Under the pieces are notes generated by a model. That model saw only the letters and a list, made by a program, of their open reading frames with translations. It ran no database searches and was not told the origin of the DNA. A DNA stretch of 41,577 nucleotides from Chloromonas sp. AAM2 (taxonomy: Eukaryota > Chlorophyta > Chlorophyceae > Chlamydomonadales > Chlamydomonadaceae): positions 4,710-46,286 of the forward strand of contig QAXH01005842.1 of the NCBI GenBank assembly GCA_004335635.1. Direction: 5' to 3'. The translations under genes were made by a program, and so were the position numbers. This document shows, piece by piece, positions 1 to 11,600 of this stretch. Positions within the stretch are counted from its first letter, which is position 1. Every line of letters begins with the position of its first letter.

Positions 1-69
1 ACAGCTCCATGCACACACAGCTCCATGCACACACAGCTCCATGCACACACAGCTCCATGCACACACAGA
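1..69. repeat. 16-bp tandem repeat against a splice donor
   Basis: About four copies of acagctccatgcacac. The array starts within two bases of the donor of the last visible exon of the HEAT-repeat gene (minus strand, donor GT at 70-69), so the intron opens directly into the repeat. It continues off the left edge. Confidence 0.9.
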
Positions 70-70
70 C

Positions 71-3000
71 CTGTACGTTATCCCAGAGGTGCGCAGTCCA
101 CAGCTGTAGCAACTGGGGCAGGAACGGGTCGCACGCAGAGCCCAGGGCGCGACAGCACCTGCATGGGAGTGTGGGGTGCGGAATCATGAAGTGTGGGGTG
201 CGGAATCATGAAGTGTGGGGTGCGGAATCATGGAGTGTGGGGTGCGGAATCATGGAGTGTGGGGTGCGGAATCATGAGGCCTGGAACGGGCATTGTAGGA
301 CAGTGAGGATGTGTGTGTGGGGCCGCAGGGGGCGGGCAGGCCACAAGTCCACAGTAGGGCAGAAGCCAGGAGCAATTGGTAGCCACCTCACAATCAGCCA
401 GATCCAGGCATCCCGACAGGTAGAGTTTGGCTCAGGCCGGACGTGGCTGCTACTCAATCACAACTGGCGTGGGCTTGAGCAGAGGAGTTCAGAACGCCAC
501 GAGTCAGACAGAAGGAGCTGTGTCTGTCTAGTGAAAATAATAATTTAATAATCTAATAATTTGTATTACTTTGTATTAATTAGTACTGTACTTATTTTGT
601 GTTATGTGTCTGTCTAGTGTTGCTCGTCTGCAGTACCCTCCTGCAGGCATCAGGGTTCATGTTGTTTGGCCGCACCTTCCCGCTGCGGTGCACCCCGCAT
701 CCCTGACCGGCCAGGCCATGTCCTTGCAGCACAGCAGCAGCGCGGGCAGCAGCTGTGGGACGCGCGGCACAACAACACCAGGGTCCATCTGCAGGAGGGA
801 AGGACAGGACCGTCATCACCGGTCGGGCAGAATGAAGACGGTAGCAAGTGCTGCGTTGACGAGCGTTTGCAAGCAAAACGACTGGGCTGCATTGGGTGAC
901 ATTATGAAGCTGCAACCTGCTCTCTGTTGTAATGTACGTGTGGGTTGAACCAATTCTATAACATAAGCAACTTGCTACCCAGGGCTTTCCTGTTCCAGTT
1001 CAGCCTACAGTACAAAGAGAGATGTGTGCTGTACGGTATGGCATCAGAAACGTGCAAATATGGCATCAGGCAGCGTGTCAGGCAGTCTTTCAGTCTGCAA
1101 TGCGCCATGTGCTCACCTTCTCCGCCAGTTCCGCGATGCACGCACATGCCGCCTCCCTCACGCCATGATGCATGGCCTTGGACTGAGCCACATAGTAGGC
1201 GCACACCTACACATTAGTACCCAACACACAGGCTGACTGTTGGGAACTCGTGATCGCGTTGCATACGCAAGTTCCAACCACTCTGCAATCAGAGGACCTG
1301 AATCCTCGTTCCCGAAGGACTCTCCAACCTGTGCCATCCTGACATCCCAACACATGCCGCAGTCGTCCATCTTCTATGTCCATAGCATACAGCACAACCC
1401 GGTCACAAGTAAACAGCATGCAGATACCACAAGTAGGTACCACAAGGAAAATACAAGCAGACCGCAGATCGCCAGTTCACCGTCGCCCACCTTGCCTCTC
1501 CTCTTCCAATCGGCACTTGAGCCCCGTCAGTCACCTACCTCACACCCACCGGTTCAATGAGCCGTGCCACTGCCGCCCGCCCGCCCTCGCCCATGACTGC
1601 CTGCCACGTGTCCTGAGCCGCACTGCGGACGCCATCCGCTACGTAGTACCTGCAGGGCACGGGCAAGGGTCACATGGGCAAGGGTCACATGGGCAAGGGT
1701 CACATGGGCAAGGGTCACACGGGCAAGGGTCACAGGGGCAAGGGTCACAGGGGCAGGCATTCACTGGGCAGCTGCGTGCATCGTCGGCCTTGAGGCAATA
1801 AAGACCTGACAAACAAGAAGAGGAGTCGGACGGGATGCACGCGTCTCCATTCCTGCACGTAGATCATAGATACAGACCGTGCAGGATTTGTGAAGCCCAC
1901 CTCTTGAGGCATGCACACTCTACATGCACCCAGCATACCCATGCTAACGATGTTCATGCACTCGCCTGTTCAAGCACAGTGGCGGCAGCAGGAGCGTCAG
2001 CAGCCGGTCCCTCAGTGGGCCATGCCCCACCGCGAGCAGCAGGTCACGGGTGCCCATGCATGCAGCAAACCGCACCTGCATGGGGCGACGCAGTATCGCA
2101 CACATGAATAGCACACACAAGACCTGCCTAAGACCTGTTTACAATTAACCGTCAACCACTCACATATGCATGAACCAAAGGCTTCATTAATGCCAAACGC
2201 GTCAACTAACCAACATGGCAGGCATTTCTAAGCAAGGCTCCTGCTCACGTGCTGTTCACCCTGCCCTGCCTTTCAACCCCTGTCTTAGTGTAGCCTCCAC
2301 TCCATACCCCTGCCCACCTAGCGCCAGCTAGCAGGCACTGGATGCCAAGTGGCCCAACAGGCCAGGTGCCAGCTGGCGATCCACATGGCAGGGTTTTTCC
2401 AGAGTGGGTCGTTCCAACCTCCGCCTTCCGTGTGACCTACAATTCACCCATCTGCCCACCTGGCTCCAGTTGTCAGTGAGGCCGTCAGCCAATAGCGGAG
2501 CCGCAGCAGTGGCCAAGTGAGCCAGGCTCACTACCCGCCCCTCATGGCCCGCCCCCAGCTCTGCCACCGGGGCATGGTTGCTTTCAGGCCGGTGGCTATC
2601 GGCGTCTGGCTGGGCTTGTAGAGAGGTGTGAGGCTGGTTGATACTGTTCAAGAAGTGCTGACTGCTGGGTTGGCTTGCATGCAGCTGTGTGACTGTCTGA
2701 GGCTGGCATGAACGTGTGCTTAATACATGGTGTGTTTCATTTTGCTGCTGCTGTTTCTCCTGCTGCTGCTGGTTTTGTCCCTCCTGCTGCAGCTGCTGCT
2801 GTGGCTGTGGCTGCTGCTGTGGCTGTGGCTGCTCTAACCCGTTGCCGCTGGCTGTCTTCTGATTCGGCTGCTGCTGGTGCTGTTCTGCACTCAAAGCTGT
2901 TGCCTGCTGGTCACCCTTACTCAGGGCTGAGCTCAGTGACCCCACGGCAAAGTGAGACGTCTCACGCACAAAACGGTTGGGGTGGTGGGCACACCTGGAC

Positions 3001-3310
3001 AGCGCCAGCAAGACGATCAGTGAATTCTCAAATAATGCCAAGCTGCCGCACAGAATGGCACTGATCCTTGCACAGCCGTCTGGAGGCTCAATACCTTCGC
3101 AGTACATGTGCTAGGCACCATCTGGCCGCATTTGAGCCATCCTCGCCATCAACACCCCCCGCTGCTTCCTGCTCTCATACATTCTGCACACTATCCTACA
3201 CCCTGTCATGCATTCTACTCTCTGTTTTCAGGTAGGCGGTTTCACCTTGTAGGCAAACCGCAATCCCTTTGCAGTACACCTGCCAAACATCCCCTTGCCA
3301 CCCCTGCTGA

Positions 3311-3349
<39 letters not shown>

Positions 3350-3402
3350 TCACACAGACACTCACACACACACTCACACTGACTCACACAGACTCACACA
3401 GA

Positions 3403-3441
<39 letters not shown>

Positions 3442-5419
3442 TTGCACACTAGTTCCACCAGTTCCCGCGTCACGTAGGGCGCAAACGTGTGCCTTGCGCC
3501 CTGCACCACGCTGACCACAGCCCTCATGCCGCTCTCCATGCACCGCCAACCCTCTGTGCCATGGCGCATGTCGCCCTGTCCGGGCACCTGGGATTAAAGC
3601 ATGCATGCAGCAGCAAGCAGGTAGTTGGAGAGCGGCATGAGGAATGTGCGATCTCTGCAGCAGTTACCAGCTGATGATGCAATGTGAGGCAATCCGTGGC
3701 ATCAACTCCAGGCGATGTGTATGCGTTCAACGGTGACCTGGAAGATACCGGCATGCAGCAGCAAAGTCCATGATGTTGAAAAGTCATGTTGATTTGACGA
3801 GGCACACAGCAACATCTCCAATGGGCTTGACTTGTCCAACAAGCTTGACACACTGATCAATCATCGGTCTTAAAGCCATCCATGCAGCTTTCCATCAAGG
3901 AAAGTTGACCAGCCTCAACCGCTGTCACCCACCAAGGGCTTGTATGCTTCTGACAACATGGATGCTAGCAGGGGCGCAGGCGCCTGTTCGCTGCCTAAGT
4001 CAGCCCCGGGGCGCCCCACTGCCGCGCCTGAGGCAGCACCTCCCATGTCCGCATCCAGAGCATCACGGTCCTGTGAACAGTGGTTCAGGAGCAGGGGCCC
4101 TATGGGACATGCTGCCTGCTGGTTGTAGTGGCATGCTCACGACTGAAGTGGAGACGGCAAACGGAGAGGTCTGGACAGCGCTTCCAACTCCATCAAACAG
4201 CTCTTCTAGCAAACATAAAATCTGCGCCGCAACGGACATGGAATCGCATGTTCTGATATTTGTTCAGCGTCCCTTGATCATGCGTTCCTGATATGATGAC
4301 CCCATTCTGCCCTGTTGCTTTAGGAGCACTCACGAAGTTGCGGTTGATGCTTTCTAGCAGGGGCTGTGCGGCCACATCCCACACCCTGGGTGCACCTAGA
4401 TGTGTGGCTAGCAGGCCTAACAGCTCCCCAACCGCCGCCCTGACACGTGGCTCAGGGTCCTCCAGTAACGCCAGGCACATGGCTAGCATAGGGCCCACGT
4501 GCTCCTCTGCAGGGCCCATGGGCACTAGAGCCTGCAGAACAACCGAGTACATGGCGCCACATGCATTAATGGCCCTCAAATGGCACTTGAATCACCACTG
4601 CTGGAGAAGACAACGCATGGCCAGTAGTGTGCAGGCAAACATGCTGTTCCAAATAAGATCAGGCGCGCAAATCCATGTGAGGCAACTGGCATGCTGCGCA
4701 AGCGCGTCTCACATGTGACGTGTCACTGCGCATGGTAGCGTTGGATTGCAGGCGGCTCAGCGGCACTGGCGGAGGGCCCGCCTTCCCTTTCCCATAACGA
4801 GTGTGTTACCTTGTAGGCTGAGAGGCCCCCAAGTCGACCCTCCCATGCATGGCCTGCCACCAGCCGCCGGGCAGCCGTCCAGACCTCGGCCACCAAGCCA
4901 GAGTGCCCAACGCCATCTGCGTGGTAGTGGATGGCAGGCCCAAGGATCGGCGGAATGATCATGCCTTCAACATAGCCGCAAAAAGCATGTCATGTACGGA
5001 TGCATCAAGGGCTTGGCAGAGGAGGGCCAAGGGACAATGACGAGACTGTGTGCCGCCCAGTGATTGATCAGCATGTCCGGTTGAAGCTCGTTGTGCATTT
5101 GTTCCATGCACCGCGCTGATGCGAGGTACTTTAGTGTCGCACGTGAACAGCTGCGGCTTTTAGCATGGTACACTGCTTGATAACCCATGGCTGATGTGCT
5201 GAGCATGTATACAACTTTGTTCGTCTGTAGTTGTGTTGTATGTGCTGCATGGAGTGAGGGCATGTATTCGCAGCCCACATGGCTGTATGACTCACCCTGC
5301 GCGGCATGCTGTTGCTGAAGAAGCGTAGTCAGATGCCGCAGGCAGCGCTCACGGACCAGATGCTTTGAGTCGCCTAAACCATCCAGCAGGCCTGACAGAT
5401 CAACAGCAGGGTCTGCCAT
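71..5419 (-). CDS. HEAT/ARM-repeat protein (3' end beyond left edge)
   Basis: Exons in transcript order: 5419-5296, 4916-4810, 4531-4334, 4070-3933, 3587-3442, 2994-2460, 2075-1966, 1649-1550, 1206-1117, 788-676, 158-71. These give 583 codons without a stop, and the frame is open at the left edge. The start ATG (5417-5419) gives MADPAVDLSGLLDGLGD; an in-frame ATG lies 10 codons upstream. The protein is a chain of amphipathic helix pairs typical of HEAT/ARM repeats, for example DPEPRVRAAVGELLGLLATH, HPNRFVRETSHFAVGSL, VREAACACIAELAEK and WPVRDAGCTAAGR, each with the repeat's Val-Arg/Asp pattern. A Gln-rich insertion interrupts exon 6. Such proteins act as binding scaffolds; the partner cannot be told from sequence, and I do not recognise the specific orthologue. 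The intron between 1966 and 1649 has a GC donor (AG|GCGAGT), required to keep the conserved run CLNRYYVADGVRSAAQ in frame. It shares a 209-base divergent upstream region with the gene at 5629. Confidence 0.8.
169..279. repeat. 22-bp tandem repeat next to a splice acceptor
   Basis: Five copies of a 22-base unit beginning gtgtggggtgcggaatcat, starting at 169, 191, 213, 235 and 257. It lies in an intron of the HEAT-repeat gene, about ten bases from the acceptor that precedes exon 158-71. Confidence 0.9.
1228..1307 (-). other. imperfect hairpin in an intron, tRNA-like in outline
   Basis: On the minus strand the segment folds back on itself: GTTGGAACT pairs with AGTTCCCAAC around an inner stem GCGT/ACGC, and a further outer helix CTGATTG/CAGTCAG closes it. 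The outer seven pairs and the AGTGGTTGG motif recall a tRNA, but no seven-base T loop fits, so I do not call a tRNA. A degenerate tRNA-derived element or a chance fold are both possible. Confidence 0.3.
1661..1760. repeat. 15-bp tandem repeat next to a splice acceptor
   Basis: About six and a half copies of gggcaagggtcacat with small changes, starting at 1661. It ends about ten bases from the acceptor of exon 1649-1550 of the HEAT-repeat gene, inside the GC-AG intron. Confidence 0.9.
2715..2870 (-). repeat. CAG-type repeat coding a Gln-rich insertion
   Basis: On the minus strand this stretch of exon 6 of the HEAT-repeat gene is an interrupted CAG/CAA repeat that codes for Gln, Pro and Glu (runs such as PQPQQQPQPQQQLQQ). 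It lies between two helix-pair repeats, so it is probably a surface loop. The frame is open throughout, so I kept it as exon, but part of it could be an unrecognised intron. Confidence 0.7.
3310..3439. repeat. CA microsatellite with GACTCACACA interruptions
   Basis: A long (CA)n tract interrupted by gactcacaca units. On the minus strand it forms the start of the intron after exon 3587-3442, directly after the donor GTGAGT. Reading frames called across it are an artefact of the dinucleotide repeat. Confidence 0.9.
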
Positions 5420-5628
5420 TGCCTTGGAACAGCGTGCACAGCTCGTCACCGTTCTGTACTGCTCTTCCGTGTGCCTGGCATGCCATCCCCAAGTATACCA
5501 GCCTCAGATATGCAGAAAGCACGACACTCATACATTCCAGCAGTTACATTGCAGCAGTTACAGTTATAGGTTTCCGGGCGCAACTGGTATGCAATCTCTA
5601 CACTTGTCCAAGAAGATCATTTTATTTG
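5420..5628. promoter_or_regulatory. divergent intergenic region, presumed shared promoter
   Basis: Only 209 bases separate the ATG of the HEAT-repeat gene (minus) from the ATG of the F-box gene (plus). Both 5' UTRs and both promoters must fit here unless there are upstream non-coding exons. I see no clear TATA box. The frame of the F-box gene is open upstream to an ATG at 5365, which lies inside the first exon of the other gene, so the ATG at 5629 is preferred. Confidence 0.55.
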
Positions 5629-8600
5629 ATGGCCGAACTAGAAGAAGGGCCCTTGCCAGACTTTCCGCTTGATTTCCTGAGAATCGTGCTCAGGGATGCC
5701 GAGCCACAAACATTGTGCTGTGTGGGTAGTGTGTGCAGCGATTGGCGATCGATTGTGGCGGAAGTCTGGCCTACGATTACACGGGCGCGATGGCCGCATG
5801 GGCAAAACCCCATTTATCACTTGATGGCAGAAGAGGGCAGGTGGACCGAGCTGTTCTCCCAGCGTTACAAGGTCAGCCCTCTCACCCAGCACTGCCTGTC
5901 TAGTGTGGGTTTGTGTCGTGATGGATAGTGATAAATACGTCTTCGGCTCAACTCAGTCAGACTGACTCATGCTTTGGTGCACACCAGCTGTGTGGGCCAA
6001 CAGTGTGCTCGCTGGTGGGCTGCTTGTCCCTCAACTGAATTATTGGTGGCATGGAAGAGGGCCAGCGATACTTAGAGAGTTTAGTAATGGGTGTGACAGG
6101 CCTCAACTGCTGCATGACCTGTGAACAACGGGTCAGTGAAGTCAACTGGCCAGCTCTGTACCAGACTGGAATAGTGACAGATCATGGAACGATGCCTTGA
6201 ACTGTGTTTGCTGTCCGTGTGGCCTGCAGTTGGATGCGCAGGCACTGGCGCTGGTGCATGAGATGCAGTGGCCTACGCGCAGGTGCCAGGTACGGCGCAT
6301 GGATGCTTGCAACACATGCACACCATATGTTCGCATAGTTGTACACCGTACTGCACGTCACTAATTTGCGAGCTTACCTAGTGTCTGACAGCCGTTGGCA
6401 GTGCGCCTTTGTTTGTCCACAGTGCTTTGACTTCTGTGTTCTTTGCTGTTTGCGCCTTGAAATTGCCTTCTGTTGCTCAGGGTTGGTTGGAACGGTTTCC
6501 AGCCTCGTCTCTTGCATGGCTTGCTAGCGTTCGCCCCACACTGGCTTTTTTGCGTTCTTTATATTTGCGTTTGACATTGGCCTTCTTACTTTGCGTCAAC
6601 CTGTTACAGCTGCCATGCACGTGCACACTGCATCTGACGCCTAGCATTGAGGTGTCAAGTGGACTGTCACTGTTATACCAAGGTCCCAGATCTAGTGCAG
6701 ACTGACTGCACCAATAAATAGAAAGGAACATCGTGTATGCCTCTGAATTATTTTCGTGATCTTCAGCAATGATAGCCAGAACAGGGGTTTGCTCTGCGGC
6801 AATGGCATCCCCAGTCGAGTCAGGAATGCTGGCTTGCGTTTGGATGGAAGATCTGGATGGCATCGCCGGCCTTGTGCTTTCTAAAGACGACGCTCAACGG
6901 GCTTTGCCCCTTAGGAGCAGTGGCCCCTGGCGTCTTAGGAACGTTCGTGTTTACACGCCTAACTAGTTTGCGTCTGAGGAGCCCCAAACGCAAGATAGGG
7001 CAAAACGTTTTTGCGTGACGGCTTTGGCTCCGTTGTGCGCATAATGAGTTTGCAAAGTGCATCCCATGCAATCATGCCCAATCCCACCCTTCCCCATGCA
7101 AACTACTTTAGGCACAGTACGCTAGTTATTTTGTTGTATAGTCATCTTGGACCGGATGGGCACCCTCCCAATGCCCCTGGGCAAGAAAACTGATCTTGAG
7201 CAAAAACGAAGAAGCAAGACACACACAATCTTGAGACGCACTGGGCTCTCCTGCTCCGAGCGGATGTCATAAAAACAATTGCCTTGTGGTGTTGCACTAC
7301 TTATTAGTACTCGTGCAGTGCTCTGAGCGCTCCGAATGTACAGCAGTGTCCCGCCTACAGTTCCTTTCCCGACCACTTTGCACGATCCCTTGGTGTTTTC
7401 TTGCTGCAGGCTGCAGAGCAGCTCAAGGCGTGGGGTGCTGATGTCCTGGATGTGCTGCTGAGGGCTGCGAGGGCCACTGGGGCATGCAGCCTGGGTCTGA
7501 GCTACTGGGCACAACAGGCCCTGGCACGAGTGCAGGTGAACAGCGACAGCGCCTGCAACGTGGACAACAATGGCTAGCTGGTCAACTCTGTTTTGGAACC
7601 AGCAGTGCCGGTAGTGGTTCTTGCAAAGTTCAATTGTGCTTCCATGTGCAGATTATTGGTCAGATGCCCAATCGATTGTCGGATTCCATCTGGATGGACT
7701 CCAGATGCCCACAATAGGCGTGATTGAGGTCTCACACCGCCATCCTGCTTGTGGTGGTTGCCCCTGTTCGGGGAGTAGCAGGGTTGGCTGGCAGTGTGTT
7801 CTAGCATGATTCTCCTGAGCGTTTATATGTAAATTTTGCAAACCAACCAGGTTATTCAAGTTGGCGTGGTGCGTAATCAAGATGCCACACGGCCATTCTG
7901 CCCCTTGCAGACCCACATAGCCTGTCAGGGTATTCGCCGGGCGCTGGATCTGGCCAGAACAGGCGACCCGGGCAGCGCCCTGGCCGCCACTGAGCTGGGC
8001 GTCATGTGCATCGTGAGTGTTGGTCACTGTGAGGGCTGTGCATTGTGATTGACAGTGTAACAACCTGTGCCAGTAGCCTATCCTTGGTTTGTAGCCAGCT
8101 GTTTGTACACCACCCCCGCATTAGGCTGGCAGTCAGCTAGCCAAGCTATGTGCATGTACATACCGCTGCCGCATGTGAGCGTTGGGCACTGTGAGTGAAA
8201 CATGTGCAGCTGGCTCGGCCAAGCCATCCGCATATGCCAGTATGTTCCAGGAATAAGCAAGGCGGCACAATGAGGCCAACACATGTTATGGGTGCTAACC
8301 CCAGGCATTGGCGAACTCACATGGGGGTTGAAACTCATCCAGGCCTCAACCGTGAACTGGTTATCTTGCCCGCTCGCCTCAGGCCGCTGCCCACCTTCCC
8401 GGTTGGGACGTGCACAGCGAGGTGCCGGCAGCCATTGACCAGCTGGCGGAGGAGGCCAGGCGCAGGCTCAGGGCCGCAGCGGCGGGAAGCGATGCAGGAA
8501 CACTGCCCGCACGCGAGGTGAGGCACTAAGGGTGGCTGACCAAAGCACTGCCTTGAACAAGGGTCATGGGAAGCGGGAGGCGGAAGCGGAAGAACAAGGG

Positions 8601-11600
8601 TAGCTGGCATGCTTACGTACAGAGATAGGGCAAGAAAGGGGGGACTCGAGCGAGCTGCCCTGATAAATACAAAGTTTGTGCACCAAGCCCTGCTTGCGTT
8701 TAGTCTGTGAGCACAGCTGCCTGTCATATGGTATCGACACAGTGTGACGATTCAATATGCTGCCTGCCTTTGACTGTTTGACCGCAGGCTCTTTCAGTGG
8801 TGAACGGCCTGTTGTTCGGGTCGCCACCTCCGGACACCCTGCCGCCGTCTCAGTCTCCAGAGCAATCATGTGCGTACGTAGTGCCGGTGGGCAGCCCCGG
8901 CCTCCTGCCCAGCCCCGCATCCCTGCGCCTTGACATGCCTCCTGATGGCTATGGCCTGGGGCTTGGGGTAAGTCAGGGCCCAGCATACTGACAACGTGGT
9001 CAGCACGTGTAGTCAGCACACGTGGTCAGCACACGTACGGCATTGCCTGAAACTTGAGAGAAGGTATCTGCAAACTAAAATCAGAATGGAATGTCTAGCA
9101 ACTGTTGTGGGATGCAAAAAGGGCAAGAACTCTTGTTTATCTGAAACCAAGGATCGACATTGTTGGTGTCACACAGCACGCATGCATCTCATTAGTTGTA
9201 TGTGTAACCCGATGACCATCGCCTGTGTGTGTGGGTGTGCGTGCTGCGTTCAGGCCAACACAGAAGACTTCTACTCACCCTCCAACTCATTCCTCCCTGA
9301 GGTGCTGATGAGCCGCAAGGGCATCCCCATCAGCCTGGCGCTGATTCACATGGCCGTGGCTCAAAGGGTGGGACTCAACGTGCAGATGGTCAATATGCCC
9401 ATGAGGGTAGTCACAAGATTGCCTGCGGCTGCAGGTGCGTTTCTGTGTTGGTTGGTCGGTTTTTTGTTGGTTGGTTGGTTGGTCAGGCCGCAAACTGTTC
9501 AAGGCTGTAGCTGGCACGCCTTTCAGCCTCATGCAACTGTTCACGCACGGTTTAGACAGGCCTGGCCAGCGAGCAGCCTACTATCAGCCTGTCAGTGCAG
9601 CCCTTGACACCACCTTCATGCCATGCAATGTTCGGTTGTCAACTGACAACCCAGACTCTTGTGGTTCATACCCTGTCTTCCACGTGGACAGGATTATGTG
9701 CAGCAGCGTCTCAATGACTGTTCCCGACTCCTGTTGGTTGCCATGTCTGCCTGGACAGGTCCTGCAGGCGCACAGGAAACAGCTCCATCACTTCCAGTGA
9801 TAGATGAGGCAGTGGAAGCCCGGGCTGTGGCTGGCAGCGATATGGGGCGTGCCAGCACCAGCACCCTTGCCAGCAGCAGCACCAGCGCCAGCCTTACCAG
9901 CAGCAGCACCAATGCAGTGGCTGGCTCCGGCACAAGCGGCACCAGCGGCACCAGCAGCAGCACCGGGGCGCTGGCTGGCTCCAGTACAAGTGGTGGCAGC
10001 AGGACCAGCAGCGGCGATGGGGTGCTGCCGGCAGGTGTGGCCGGCCCAGCAACGGCTGCGGCAGCAGCAGCGGCAGCCGCTGCACAGGCTGAACCGTTAG
10101 CTGACCTGGTGGCTGCCTATCCCAGCCCTGTGCCTATACTACCAACAGAGGAAGACTTGTACGTGAATGTCTTTGATGGGGGTGCCATCATGGATGATAA
10201 GCAGCTCAGGTGAGGGCACATAAAAGGCATGGTGGCACTTTCACAAAGAAATGTGTCATGAAACAAGGTGTCTTCTGCTCAGGACTCAAAAAGCGAGTGC
10301 TCCCTTTTTGTCTTTTTCCAAGGCGATTGCCACAAGTATCCAGTTCTTGGTGGACCCAGGCTCTGACTGTAGGCTATTGCCGCAATCAGGCTGCAGATGG
10401 CCTTATTTATAGTATTCACAAGCTGTCGTCAGTGTGTATATGGCCAGGCCTAACACATACTGCGTGCAGTGCCCTTTACCATCCCATCTGGTCCACATGT
10501 TGCAATGTGTAATCTCCACACGATCAGACCACGGGTTCGTTGGTGTGTTGTGTTTCGCATGCAGTCTCCATGTGAGCAATCCTCTCAGTTCCGGGTCATG
10601 TGTGCTGTCATACTGTGAGCATGTGTTAGCAGACTCTGCTGTGGTGATGGCATGGTCCTCCACATAGCCAAGGCAGTTTTCACGAGCATGTCATGTGCGC
10701 TCTTACATGTAGGGAGTACATGCAGGAGCTCAACATACAAGCTGCCACTGAGAGGCTGCACGTGCTCACACCTGAAGTAAGTTGCATATGCGTACACGGT
10801 AAATGCTAGTTGCGCTGGGAAGAATGTCATGCTGCTTATTGTGCTGTTGCTGCACCAGCTGCACGAACTGGTACAACCTAAATAGATGTTTGTTAGTTCT
10901 GCGACAGTTTTTGCGTCTGATACTGGAACGACCTATGGCACCGCCTGTCCAAAACGATTTGACACAAGGAGTGACTCTGCGTGTTAAGGTCAGGCTGTGA
11001 TCCGCCTTGGAGGACGAATGGCGGCTCCAGCCCGATGCTAGGGTTGTTGGTTTCCCTCTGAACAACCCTAGCGTCGATGAATGAGGCCTCTCATGCTCGA
11101 AGGCGGACCACAGCTTGAGCTTAACACGCAGAGTCTGTCTAGGTAGTATTGGTTCGTGCAGACACGCATTCATGAATTTAGTTGGGCACAGCTCGTGGGC
11201 TCGCGCTATCTTGTAGCTGATCCGGGCTCAGGCAAGTGATCTGGCTCTTGGGCGTGGTCTGACGATGGCCAGTGGCTCTGACGCTGCCACACGCATACGA
11301 TAGACGCCTGCGATCTGCGTTTGCTCGCGCGTTTCGCTTCACCCTGGAGTGCACCACATACCTGAAGTTGGTGAACGGCCAGGAGTTACTTCTCCGTCGG
11401 GTCAGGAGTTACATCTCCGATTATTTCTCACCGTTGCTTCTCACGATGACAACGGCGACAGTGCTGAAGCATACGTGGCGACGGTGCATCATTCGCAACG
11501 GGTCTCACGCACGGACGCAAGACAACCGATGTAACAACTTAGTGTCCCACAACGTTCCATGTCACTGCACCAGCCTGCGCAAATCACTGCACATTGTTTG

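Noticed and set aside
3108..3477. Frames made of Thr-His or Cys-Val runs
   Set aside because: They are translations of the CA microsatellite; the real exon on the minus strand ends at 3442.
5365..5628. Upstream extension of the F-box gene to an ATG at 5365
   Set aside because: It would overlap the first exon of the divergent HEAT-repeat gene and adds no recognisable sequence; the ATG at 5629 starts the conserved part.
8996..9607. Plus-strand frame of 203 residues read as a single exon
   Set aside because: Only 9254-9406 of it is coding: it has acceptor and donor at its ends and matches the SirB1-like core; the flanks are intron.
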